Positions 6,741 through 13,390 of a stretch of 23,850 nucleotides of DNA are shown piece after piece. The notes under the pieces are model-generated. The model saw only the letters and a list, made by a program, of their open reading frames with translations, was not told the origin of the DNA and searched no databases. Made by a program: the position numbers and the translations under genes. Position 1 is the first letter of the stretch; every line of letters begins with the position of its first letter. This DNA comes from Clostridia bacterium (GTDB lineage: Bacteria; Bacillota; Clostridia; Oscillospirales; CAG-272), in assembly GCA_017453085.1 (NCBI GenBank), contig JAFTKV010000068.1:1-23850 (forward strand), in the 5' to 3' direction.

Positions 6741-8306
6741 TTATTCTCCTGCGGTCAACGTCAGCAGACGGTCACCCGCCGTGACGCGACCTTCGCAGGT
6801 CAGCGACAGCTCGCCGTAACGCTCTGCGTTGACGATCAGCAGCGGGGAGGTGGGATCGATCCCCGACCGCCGCAGGGCATCCGGATCGAAGGACAGGAGC
6901 AGATCGCCCTTTCGGACCCGATCACCTGCCCGACAGCAGGGAGCAAAGCAGTCGTTTGGGGGAGTCCCGCGGTCGGAGCCGATCTGCAGCAACAGCTGTA
7001 TGCCGTCCTCGCATTCGAAGGTGAGTCCGTTGCCCGCCGCCGCCACCGACGTGACCACGCCATCCGATGGAGCGTAGACCTTGCCGAAGGTGGGCAGGAT
7101 AGCGCACCCCTGTCCCATGACCCCTGCGGAAAAGGCAGGATCCTCCATTGCGGTCAGAGGTATCACCCGTCCGCTCATGGGGCTGTAAACCGTCAGCGAT
7201 GCGTTCGCCAAAGTGGGGCGAGGGGAGGTGACCACGGGAGCGACCTTTGGGCGGTGCGGGATGCGCAGAGCTGTCAGCAGGCAGCCTACCGATGCAGTGA
7301 GTAAAAACAGCAGGATCGCCCGTCGAATGACTCCTGCCGAAAGCGGTGCATCCCCGGAAGGATGGATGCCCAGAGAAGCGGCCACCAGCGAGAAGAGGGA
7401 TGGCGCACCCCTATCGACGTCAAAATACAGACCGATTATTCGGCCGTACAGTCCGCCTGTCGCAGAGGCCACCGATGCGCAGAGCAATGCCCGTTTTCCG
7501 AAGAGCAATATGCCGAACGCCGCCTCTCGGGGGAGTCCAAACAGCGTACCGATGCCCGCACCTGCGGCACCGGGATGGGCGTGTCGTCCCCGCAAACACA
7601 TCAGACAGGCGATCAGCGTACCGAACAAGGCACCGCCTGCCGAAAAACGGGCAAGCAGCCACAGGTGAGGATCCTCTGCGGATGCGGGCAGATGAGGCTC
7701 GCTGAAGAGCAGCGTTACGGGGGTGACGAAGGAGAGCACCGTGGCAGCCGCCCAATCGGCATAATCCTGCAGCAGAAGGATTCCGCTGGCAAACAGATTC
7801 TCCCCATAGGTGCAGATCGGGTCTACAATGCAAAGGATCACGGAAAGCACCGCCGCAATGGCGATGGGCGGCCACAAAAGCTTTTGCAGCCTTGCAGGCA
7901 GAAAGTGATGGCTATGTTTCTCGATCCATCCCAGCAAAGGGACTGCCACCAGCATTGGTAGCACTGTCCCGGGATAGACCGTCCCCCTCTTTGCAAGCCA
8001 CGCCGTCAGCGATGGGTGGAGGAGGATCGCCCCCACCAGCAGTGCCACCCAACGACTGCTACCGATCGTTTGAGCCAGGGAGTCTGCCAGCAGCAGGGGG
8101 AGATAGTAGAAGGCGGCGTTGCCTGCGGCAAACAGGATCGCATAAAGCGGATCGGAGACGGACAGCCATCCGCAGGTCACCGATACGGCGATGACCGATT
8201 CGATCAGCGTGCCGATCAGCAGTGGGAAGAGAAGAGGGCGAAGCACCGCCTCGGCAAAGAGGAACAGGCGGGATCGCTCCCTTGTAGAGGGCAAACGGTT
8301 TTGCAT
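6741..8306 (-). CDS. Degenerate PTS EIIC-EIIA protein lacking EIIB and EIIA histidines
   Basis: This 521-residue protein has the architecture of the C-terminal two thirds of a beta-glucoside permease (BglF-like). Residues about 15-350 are a polytopic EIIC domain (FYYLPLLLADSLAQ at 66-79, LLHPSLTAWL at 95-104, a membrane segment near 333-347), and about 374-519 are an EIIA-Glc-type domain (YSPMSGRVIPL, APSDGVVTSV). The N-terminal EIIB domain with its phospho-cysteine is absent. In EIIA the active-site HxGIDT motif reads LLQIGSDRG (Q441 for His), the second histidine motif reads AAGNGL, and no histidine remains anywhere in the domain. The EIIC signature GITEP reads GLPREA at 257-262. It therefore cannot relay phosphate in the known way. 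The start at ATG 8306 is set by AAGGAG seven bases before it. An XRE-type regulator lies upstream. A sensor or uncoupled transporter role is only a guess. Confidence 0.8.
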   Translation of the reverse strand: MQNRLPSTRERSRLFLFAEAVLRPLLFPLLIGTLIESVIAVSVTCGWLSVSDPLYAILFAAGNAAFYYLPLLLADSLAQTIGSSRWVALLVGAILLHPSLTAWLAKRGTVYPGTVLPMLVAVPLLGWIEKHSHHFLPARLQKLLWPPIAIAAVLSVILCIVDPICTYGENLFASGILLLQDYADWAAATVLSFVTPVTLLFSEPHLPASAEDPHLWLLARFSAGGALFGTLIACLMCLRGRHAHPGAAGAGIGTLFGLPREAAFGILLFGKRALLCASVASATGGLYGRIIGLYFDVDRGAPSLFSLVAASLGIHPSGDAPLSAGVIRRAILLFLLTASVGCLLTALRIPHRPKVAPVVTSPRPTLANASLTVYSPMSGRVIPLTAMEDPAFSAGVMGQGCAILPTFGKVYAPSDGVVTSVAAAGNGLTFECEDGIQLLLQIGSDRGTPPNDCFAPCCRAGDRVRKGDLLLSFDPDALRRSGIDPTSPLLIVNAERYGELSLTCEGRVTAGDRLLTLTAGE

Positions 8307-8337
8307 ACGGATGCTCCTTAGGCAGAGATTTACATCC

Positions 8338-8366
8338 AGTATGCGCAAAATGCGGAAAAATATCAA
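8338..8366 (-). promoter_or_regulatory. Possible promoter of the PTS-like gene
   Basis: Minus strand: TTGATA (8366-8361), a 17-base spacer, CATACT (8343-8338). The -35 overlaps the base of the upstream gene's terminator stem, so the assignment is moderate. Confidence 0.45.
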
Positions 8367-8396
8367 CCCATCGAGCGGTGATCCGTCCGATGGGTT
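8361..8396 (-). terminator. Terminator of the XRE regulator gene
   Basis: AACCCATCG (8365-8373) pairs perfectly with CGATGGGTT (8388-8396), with an inner CGG/CCG pairing. On the minus strand GATATTTTT follows. It begins four bases after the regulator's stop. Confidence 0.8.
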
Positions 8397-8400
8397 GGGC

Positions 8401-9279
8401 TTATAGGTGAAATTTTGCGATCAGCTCGTTTTTGGCGACAGCGGCGTGATAGGCTCCCTCGTAATCGGAGACGGCCTTGGCGCAGTTTTCCAGATCAGCG
8501 TAAAGCCGCAAAAGGAAGCGCGCATCCGCATTGGAGGCAGATTCTTCCAGCACCTCCCGCAGCAAAGAGGCGGCACGCTGATGGTTGTACGCCGCTTGTG
8601 CCAGACGGGCGTTGATGTGCTTGCGGTAGCGGGGAGAGGTCAGGCGAACGCTGTCGAACAGCTGGGCGGCCAGATCTGACTTGCCTCGATCGATCAGCTG
8701 TAGAAGGGTGTGATAGAGGTACTCCTCTCCGTAGTCGGCACGGCTTGCGGCCACACAGAGAGAGGGATCGTCGGTCAGTCCGTCGCGCAGCGAGCGGATG
8801 ATGGTCAGCAGGGCATCGGCACGCTCCCGAATGGCATCCTTGGGATAGCAGGTGCGGGCGGTGAAGCGCAGGCAGGTGTCGATCAGATGGGCGGCACTCT
8901 CCAGATGTCCCTTGTAAAAGGCGGTAAGCCCCTCCTGCAGATAGCAGTCGGCAAGAAGGAGAGCCAACTCGTCATCGAAATCGCTGAGCTGCTTGCAGTC
9001 GTCGATGCAGTCCTGCCATCGTCCGGAGGCGTAGTGAGCGCGGATCTGATCGATCAGCCCCGCCTTGCGGTATACCAGCGCGTCTGCGCCGTCGTCCAAC
9101 AGGTAGCCCACCGGCACCGTCAGCTGCTTGGCCAAAAAGCAGACGGTCTGCAGAGAGGGCGTGGCAACGTCGTTTTCGATCTGACTGAGCATATTGCGGG
9201 TCATGTGCTCGCCGCAAAGGGCAGCTTGGGTCAGACCGCGTTCCTTGCGGAGGGAGCGGATTTTTTGTCCCAGGGTCAT
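8401..9279 (-). CDS. XRE-family transcriptional regulator with TPR-like C-terminal domain
   Basis: The 292-residue protein starts with a clear helix-turn-helix of the Cro/CI type: LGQKIRSLRKERGLTQAALC...MTRNMLSQIENDVATPSLQTVCFLAKQL (about residues 3-55). About 200 helical residues in repeat-like pairs follow (IRAHYASGRWQDCIDDC, ADCYLQEGLTAFYKGHLESAAHLIDTCL, YNHQRAASLLREVLEE, LYADLENCAKAVSDYEGAYHAAV), an arrangement typical of Rgg/PlcR-like (RRNPP) peptide-responsive regulators. No peptide pheromone gene was found nearby. ATG 9279 is preferred to ATG 9297, because 9297 would lie within a few bases of the predicted transcription start; neither has a strong Shine-Dalgarno. A perfect palindrome on its promoter suggests autoregulation. 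The PTS-like gene lies just downstream behind a terminator and may be a target. Confidence 0.8.
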   Translation of the reverse strand: MTLGQKIRSLRKERGLTQAALCGEHMTRNMLSQIENDVATPSLQTVCFLAKQLTVPVGYLLDDGADALVYRKAGLIDQIRAHYASGRWQDCIDDCKQLSDFDDELALLLADCYLQEGLTAFYKGHLESAAHLIDTCLRFTARTCYPKDAIRERADALLTIIRSLRDGLTDDPSLCVAASRADYGEEYLYHTLLQLIDRGKSDLAAQLFDSVRLTSPRYRKHINARLAQAAYNHQRAASLLREVLEESASNADARFLLRLYADLENCAKAVSDYEGAYHAAVAKNELIAKFHL

Positions 9280-9310
9280 AACGGTTCTCGCTTTCATTGG
9301 TTGTAAATCA

Positions 9311-9339
9311 ATTTTACCATACGCCTGCCAAAATGTCAA
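9311..9339 (-). promoter_or_regulatory. SigA promoter of the XRE regulator gene
   Basis: Minus strand: TTGACA (9339-9334), a 17-base spacer, TAAAAT (9316-9311). The expected start near 9304 gives a leader of about 25 bases to ATG 9279. Confidence 0.8.
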
Positions 9340-9350
9340 TAGTATTGACA
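9334..9350. promoter_or_regulatory. Likely operator: perfect 17-base palindrome over the -35
   Basis: TGTCAATA-G-TATTGACA is a perfect inverted repeat whose left half is the -35 box (9334-9339). A protein bound here would block the promoter. The adjacent XRE regulator is the natural candidate ligand (inference). Confidence 0.6.
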
Positions 9351-9364
9351 AAAATTTCGAAATG

Positions 9365-9393
9365 AAAGCTCCCCGTCATGAACAGGGAGCTTT
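9365..9393 (-). terminator. Hairpin after the 9396-10214 gene
   Basis: AAAGCTCCC (9365-9373) pairs with GGGAGCTTT (9385-9393). The T run is longer on the plus side (T6) than on the minus side (CTTTCATTT), but only a minus-strand gene ends here. Confidence 0.65.
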
Positions 9394-9395
9394 TT

Positions 9396-10214
9396 TCAGG
9401 GAATCAGCTCGTAGAGGAAGGCCTTGCCCTTGGTTCCGGCGCGTCGGATCAGCCCCAGCTTCTCGAAGAGCTTTAAGGCGTAATAGCCGCCGCGGGAGGG
9501 ATAACCGCCCTTTTTGTTGAACTCGGCGGCGGTGAAGGGGGAGGGAAGTCCGACGGGGAGGATCGCGCGCCAATCCTCGGGGGTAGAGAGGCGGATCTCC
9601 TCCGCATACGCCACGGGCATCCGCTCGAATCGGGTAGAGCCCTGTTTGCCGTCTCTGCCCCAGCCGTCCAGATTGCGGAAATCCTCCACGTCCAGCAGAA
9701 GGACGATAAAGGTCAGCCCGGGCGTTCCCACCAACGCATCCAGCGATGCCAGCTCGGCGGCGGCGGAATGAGGCCGTCCCGTCTTGGGCGACTTCCGTCG
9801 GTCGGAGAGAGTGCCCTCGCTGTCGATCCAGTAAATCCAGCGGGTGCGGGGGACGGGATGCACCACCGTGACCTGATAGCCCTGCTGCAGGAAGGCGGTG
9901 AGCTTCTTTTTCAGCAGATGGAGTCCTCGGGTCTGGATCTCGATGATCTCTCTATCCTTGGCAATGTCGGCGAAATAGGAGCCGATCTTTTGCTCGTGAC
10001 AGGAGACGTCGGGCTGGTAGAAGTGCTTGAGCACCGCGTGGAGGGTCTTTTCGCCCAGCGTACCGATGCCCTCTCGCAGGCGATCCGCCTCCACCTTGGA
10101 GATCGCCTTGGCAAAGCGCAGCTGCGGCGACAGGATGGACTCTTCTTGCAATTTCACCTCCGCCTGAGGGCTGCTCTCGGCGGAGGTGATGGTTCTCTGT
10201 TGTTCCATGGTCAT
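9396..10214 (-). CDS. Hypothetical protein, possible PD-(D/E)xK nuclease fold with C-terminal winged helix
   Basis: I do not recognise a named family. The 272-residue product has a central stretch that looks like a restriction-endonuclease core: GEKTLHAVLKHFYQPD (E55), SYFADIAKDREIIEIQTRG with D83 and E92-I-Q94, then K103, in the order E...D...ExQ...K, followed by strand-like QVTVVHPV and RWIYWID. ExQ in place of ExK is known in some members of that superfamily. The last 60 residues (FTAAEFNKKGGYPSRGGYYALKLFEKLGLIRRAGTKGKAFLYEL) read as a winged helix. The amidase stop and this start share ATGA (10214-10211), and AAGG lies nine bases upstream, so translation is coupled. Upstream in-frame codons to 10283 lie inside the amidase gene and are not used. 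The nuclease idea rests on spacing and predicted fold only. Confidence 0.55.
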   Translation of the reverse strand: MTMEQQRTITSAESSPQAEVKLQEESILSPQLRFAKAISKVEADRLREGIGTLGEKTLHAVLKHFYQPDVSCHEQKIGSYFADIAKDREIIEIQTRGLHLLKKKLTAFLQQGYQVTVVHPVPRTRWIYWIDSEGTLSDRRKSPKTGRPHSAAAELASLDALVGTPGLTFIVLLLDVEDFRNLDGWGRDGKQGSTRFERMPVAYAEEIRLSTPEDWRAILPVGLPSPFTAAEFNKKGGYPSRGGYYALKLFEKLGLIRRAGTKGKAFLYELIP

Positions 10215-11161
10215 TGTGCGTCGCCTTGGTGCAGGTCGGCGTCGATTCCCTTGGCGATGGCGCAGACGAAGCGATCCTGCCAATCGGGATCCAGCAGGTT
10301 GTTCAGATCGTCGTGATTGGTGATGAAAGCGGTCTCGATCAGTACGGAGGGCATAGCACTCTCGCGGGTGATGGCCAGGTTATCGGTGTACAACGGTGCC
10401 TCCATACCCATTTCGCTCAGCAGCGATTGCTGCAGATTCTGTGCCAGCTTTTTGCTGAGATCCTTGGTCTGATAGTAGAACAGGCGGGTACCGTTGACCT
10501 CGGTGTTGCCAAAGGTATTGCAGTGCAGACTGACCAGATAGTTAGCTCCCTTGGAGTTTACGTAGGCGGTGCGACGCTGAGCCTTGAAGATGCCGCCGAT
10601 CAGCTCAACGGGGCAGTCTGCATCGTTGTCGCCGGGGCGGGTCTCTCCAACGGTGTAGCCCATCTTTTCCAGCGCATTTTTCAGCTTTTTGGACAGCTCA
10701 AAGTTGATATTCTTCTCGTAAACGTATTCAAAATCCTCCGCAGTGACGGCCTTTCCGCTTTCGGTGACGTAAGACTTGTTGCCGTTCTCGTCGGTTTCCT
10801 CGAACACGTACTCGCCGTCAGCGGTGAGGCGGACGGAGGAGCCGTTATCGTACCAGCCGTGTCCCGCATCCACGTAGATGAGATACTGGGCGTTGGCGGC
10901 AGAATAGGTCAGCGAGTCGTAGGGAGAGCCGGGCTTTACGTCCACCTCTTCGTCGCCTCCGGTGGACGGATCGGTAGTGGTGGCAGGAGCCTTGTCACCG
11001 GCCTCGGCATTCTGATTGCCGCCCTGATCGGTTGCAGCAGGCACAGAAGGATCGGGTGCGGCGTTATCGGTGGAATAAGCGACGGCAGACAGGATGCTAC
11101 AGAGCAGGAAAACCACCAGCCATACGCCGACAAATATGTATAATTGATTCCGTGATTTCAC
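10211..11161 (-). CDS. Membrane-anchored N-acetylmuramoyl-L-alanine amidase (Amidase_3)
   Basis: It should cleave the MurNAc-L-Ala bond of peptidoglycan outside the membrane. The 316-residue protein has one N-terminal transmembrane segment (about 7-29), a Thr/Asp/Pro-rich linker to about 80, and a zinc-amidase domain. The expected metal ligands are H101 in YVDAGHGW, E155 in NINFELSKKL and H213 in SLHCNTFGN, with catalytic E276 in VLIETAFITN. An acidic insertion of about 45 residues separates the first two ligands. The start is a GTG at 11161, with CCTCC on the plus strand (GGAGG on the minus) at 11167-11171, five bases away; the upstream in-frame ATG at 11218 lacks such a site. It overlaps the next gene by ATGA. 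A CwlD-like sporulation role is possible, since sigG is next upstream, but a structured element separates them. Confidence 0.85.
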   Translation of the reverse strand: MKSRNQLYIFVGVWLVVFLLCSILSAVAYSTDNAAPDPSVPAATDQGGNQNAEAGDKAPATTTDPSTGGDEEVDVKPGSPYDSLTYSAANAQYLIYVDAGHGWYDNGSSVRLTADGEYVFEETDENGNKSYVTESGKAVTAEDFEYVYEKNINFELSKKLKNALEKMGYTVGETRPGDNDADCPVELIGGIFKAQRRTAYVNSKGANYLVSLHCNTFGNTEVNGTRLFYYQTKDLSKKLAQNLQQSLLSEMGMEAPLYTDNLAITRESAMPSVLIETAFITNHDDLNNLLDPDWQDRFVCAIAKGIDADLHQGDAQ

Positions 11162-11192
11162 GTTTACCTCCGGTAGAGCAATCGTTACTATT

Positions 11193-11201
11193 ATTTTATC
11201 A
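11193..11201 (-). promoter_or_regulatory. Possible extended -10 promoter of the amidase gene
   Basis: The minus strand reads TGATAAAAT (11201-11193), an extended -10 with no good -35 at the proper distance. The start would fall near 11186, 25 bases before the GTG. Confidence 0.35.
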
Positions 11202-11258
11202 CAAATTCTACGGAACAATTGAACAAACTGTTAATTTTGGCGAGTTTTTTCATACACT

Positions 11259-11512
11259 AAAACATGGAAGATCGTCTGATCTTCCGTCAGACTGAAGACA
11301 AAGTCTACCCCTTCCGCTGGCACCAGCCAAGGAAAGGGGTAGGAGGTCTGGAGGGGATAGGGGTTAGAGTTGCGCTTTGCGCAACTCTGGTAGTTCGCCG
11401 TTGGCGAACTACATAAAACATTCGGCGTTTGAGATGGTTTTCCCCTTCCTCCAGTTCTTGAAACGCTTTTGTCTGCACTTTGACGGAAGATCGTCTAATC
11501 TTCCGTGTTTGG
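11259..11512. repeat. MITE-like element with about 45-base imperfect terminal inverted repeats
   Basis: The left end (from 11259) and the reverse complement of the right end (from 11512) share AAACA[T/C]GGAAGAT, five variable bases, GATCTTCCGTCA, then a diverged AGACAAA stretch. Each end carries its own GGAAGAT/ATCTTCC hairpin (11266-11285, 11485-11504); as direct copies the 22-base units at 11266-11287 and 11485-11506 differ at one base. Inside are CTGGAGG (11348-11354) pairing with CCTCCAG (11448-11454), and two perfect 10-pair hairpins: 11366-11388 (loop TTT) and 11390-11412 (loop GTT). No protein-coding frame is credible. No clear target-site duplication was seen. It fills nearly the whole gap between the amidase and sigG genes. 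Confidence 0.6.
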
Positions 11513-11513
11513 A

Positions 11514-12332
11514 TCATAATTCCTTTCGGATTCGCTCCAGTGCACCCTTTTCCAGTCGGGAGACCTGCGCCTGGGAGATACCGATGGCGGAGGCGATCTC
11601 CATTTGGGTCTTGCCCTTGAAAAAGCGCAGGCTGATGATCATTTTTTCTCTGCCCGACAGATGCTCCAGTGCCTCTTTGAGTGCGATGCTCTCTACCCAA
11701 ACCTCGTCGCTGCAGGAGGGATCGCTGATCTGATCCATCACGTACAAAGAATCGGAGTTTCCGTCGGTGTACACCGGCTCGTACAGGGAGATGGGCTCCA
11801 CGATGGCCTCCAGTGCCGTTACCACCTCTTCCTTGGTGTGCTCCAGCCCTTCCTTGGCCAGAGCCGCCACAATTTCCTCCACACTGGGCTCCCTTGCCAT
11901 CGTGCGGGAGAGCGTTTCCCGTGCGCTGAGTGCCTTGTAGGCAAGATCCCGCAGGCTGCGGCTGACACGGACGGCGTTGTTATCTCGCAGATAGCGTCGC
12001 ACCTCGCCAATAATCATTGGAACGGCGTAGGTGGAGAACTTCACGTCCATCTCCACATTGAAGTTATCTACCGCCTTGATCAGCCCGATGCAGCCCACCT
12101 GAAAGAGATCGTCGGGGTTCTCGCCACGGCTCTGGAATCGTTGAACGATGGAGAGCACCAGCCGCAGGTTGCCGTCAATGAGGGTGCTCCGCGCCTCCTC
12201 GTCGCCGTCGTGAGCTGCCTTCAACAGGACCTTCATCTCCTCTGCCGTGAGGGTCTTCAGCTTGGAGGTATTGATCCCGCACAGATCCACTTTGTTGTAG
12301 TATTTGAACGATTGATACGCCACTTTTGACAT
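11514..12332 (-). CDS. sigG: RNA polymerase sporulation-specific sigma factor SigG
   Basis: This 272-residue sigma-70 family member directs late forespore transcription in endospore formers. The N-terminus KVDLCGINTSKLKTL closely follows the B. subtilis SigG opening (KVEICGVDTSKL, recalled), which distinguishes it from SigF. Region 2 is intact: EEARSTLIDGNLRLVLSIVQRF, DDLFQVGCIGLIKAVDNF, VKFSTYAVPMIIGEVRRYLRD. Region 3 (VRVSRSLRDLAYKAL) and region 4 (LSGREKMIISLRFFKGKTQMEIASAIGISQAQVSRLEKGAL) follow. Region 2 matches the SigF/SigG/SigB branch. AAGGGTGG directly precedes the ATG. It stands alone here; in Bacillus it follows sigE, which is not in this window. The forespore-type promoter upstream fits the known control of sigG by SigF and by itself. 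Its presence implies the organism sporulates or recently did. Confidence 0.93.
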   Translation of the reverse strand: MSKVAYQSFKYYNKVDLCGINTSKLKTLTAEEMKVLLKAAHDGDEEARSTLIDGNLRLVLSIVQRFQSRGENPDDLFQVGCIGLIKAVDNFNVEMDVKFSTYAVPMIIGEVRRYLRDNNAVRVSRSLRDLAYKALSARETLSRTMAREPSVEEIVAALAKEGLEHTKEEVVTALEAIVEPISLYEPVYTDGNSDSLYVMDQISDPSCSDEVWVESIALKEALEHLSGREKMIISLRFFKGKTQMEIASAIGISQAQVSRLEKGALERIRKEL

Positions 12333-12359
12333 CCACCCTTATCTGAACTTTCGTGTGGA

Positions 12360-12390
12360 TAGTATTGCCGTGGCAGAGGCGGGGTCATAC
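12360..12390 (-). promoter_or_regulatory. Forespore (SigF/SigG-type) promoter of sigG
   Basis: Minus strand: GTATG (12390-12386), a 16-base spacer, GGCAATACTA (12369-12360). This fits the SigF-type -10 pattern GGnrAnAnTw at every fixed position and a GHATR-type -35 (consensus recalled). The start near 12353 gives a leader of about 20 bases. No good SigA boxes were seen here. Confidence 0.75.
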
Positions 12391-12423
12391 AAGGGACGGG
12401 AAAAGTAAAAATTGGAAAGGGAA

Positions 12424-12462
12424 AAAGAACATCCCCTCCCGCGCGGGGAGGGGATGAAAAAA
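12424..12462 (-). terminator. Strong terminator after the AT-rich gene pair
   Basis: CATCCCCTCCC (12430-12440) pairs perfectly with GGGAGGGGATG (12446-12456). On the minus strand a T6 run comes before it and TTCTTTTTCC after it. Confidence 0.9.
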
Positions 12463-12463
12463 G

Positions 12464-13378
12464 TTAATCTACGTTCACATAGAAAGCTCTCATGCGATAC
12501 TCATCACCGATACTATAGGTTCCATATAATTCAAAATAGCACTCTCCATTGGAGTTGATTTCTAAAGTGATGGAATCTCGATCGTAGTCACAGGAAATAG
12601 AATCGAGATAATCGGTAATAAACTTTTCAGCTGATTGGAACTGCGTTGCGCTATATCGATCGATTACTGATTCCATTATTCCGTAGCTCTTTGCGTTAAT
12701 ACATACTAACACACCCTGCTTGTTATACCGCAGTTGAATGAAGTCGCGTGTGCGGTATCCTTCAATATATTTTCTGTAAGTGACAACAAAAATATTGGAA
12801 GTTTGCGTAACGGAATTGGATACTGTAGGCGGAGTGTCGTAATACTCGAAACATTTCGCACCAAATAGTTCGGTTAACACGCTTTGGGATGCGGCGATCG
12901 CCTCTTCGGCCGTGAAATTTCCTTCTGCCAAATAATCTGTTTCATAATCACCGTAAAAACGGAATTCGCCGGAATCCTGAGAAAACTCAAAGTCAAAATC
13001 AGAGGTACTATATACGTCTAACCTGCCGTATTTTTTTAATGCTTCATTGCTACTATTAGCCAGTGAAGATTCAGTGGAGCGCACGTAACTGAGTTGATAT
13101 GACTTCCCGTTTATTGTAAAGGATTTTGATTGTGGAGCATTGATATTGTCAGGAGCAAAATTGTGAACGAATGAAAAATCACAATCAGCAGGCAATCCCC
13201 TTATGTTTCCTGCAACTTTCAAAATGCTGGATTTTGTTTCATCTGCGGTTATACCTGCTAAATCTGAACCGCCCAAATAAATACTATATTCAATGGATGC
13301 TTCTTTAGTAGATGCATCTGCACAACCTGTTGTCCATATGAAAATAATTATAAACAGAATACTTGCAATTTTCTTCAT
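12464..13378 (-). CDS. Predicted lipoprotein of unknown function, AT-rich gene
   Basis: I do not recognise the family. The 304-residue product has a lipoprotein signal: MKK, a hydrophobic core ASILFIIIFIW and the lipobox TTGC with Cys 19. The mature part is rich in aromatic and Ser/Asn residues with alternating strand-like segments (FEFSQDSGEFRFYGDYE, NIFVVTYRKYIEGYRTRDFIQLRYN, CYFELYGTY), suggesting an all-beta or mixed extracellular domain. EGNFTAEEAIAASQSVLTELFG (about 152-173) resembles the helix of PepSY/YPEB-like folds, only an impression. It starts 12 bases after the upstream secreted protease-like gene, with AGGAG next to that gene's stop, so they form one operon. Base composition is visibly poorer in GC than the flanking genes, hinting at transfer. 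It could be a partner or inhibitor of the upstream protein, unproven. Confidence 0.7.
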   Translation of the reverse strand: MKKIASILFIIIFIWTTGCADASTKEASIEYSIYLGGSDLAGITADETKSSILKVAGNIRGLPADCDFSFVHNFAPDNINAPQSKSFTINGKSYQLSYVRSTESSLANSSNEALKKYGRLDVYSTSDFDFEFSQDSGEFRFYGDYETDYLAEGNFTAEEAIAASQSVLTELFGAKCFEYYDTPPTVSNSVTQTSNIFVVTYRKYIEGYRTRDFIQLRYNKQGVLVCINAKSYGIMESVIDRYSATQFQSAEKFITDYLDSISCDYDRDSITLEINSNGECYFELYGTYSIGDEYRMRAFYVNVD

Positions 13379-13390
13379 ACAAATCTCTCC

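Noticed and set aside
6741..8366. The possibility that EIIB was lost to a frameshift upstream
   Set aside because: The upstream sequence is a terminator, a regulator gene and a ribosome site; no EIIB-like cysteine motif appears in any frame there.
11266..11506. Two near-identical 22-base units considered as CRISPR repeats
   Set aside because: Only two copies, each internally palindromic, about 200 bases apart with structured sequence between; no array and no cas genes.
12464..13378. Toxin-immunity pair with the upstream gene
   Set aside because: No immunity-protein or toxin signature was recognised, so it is left as an open possibility and not called.
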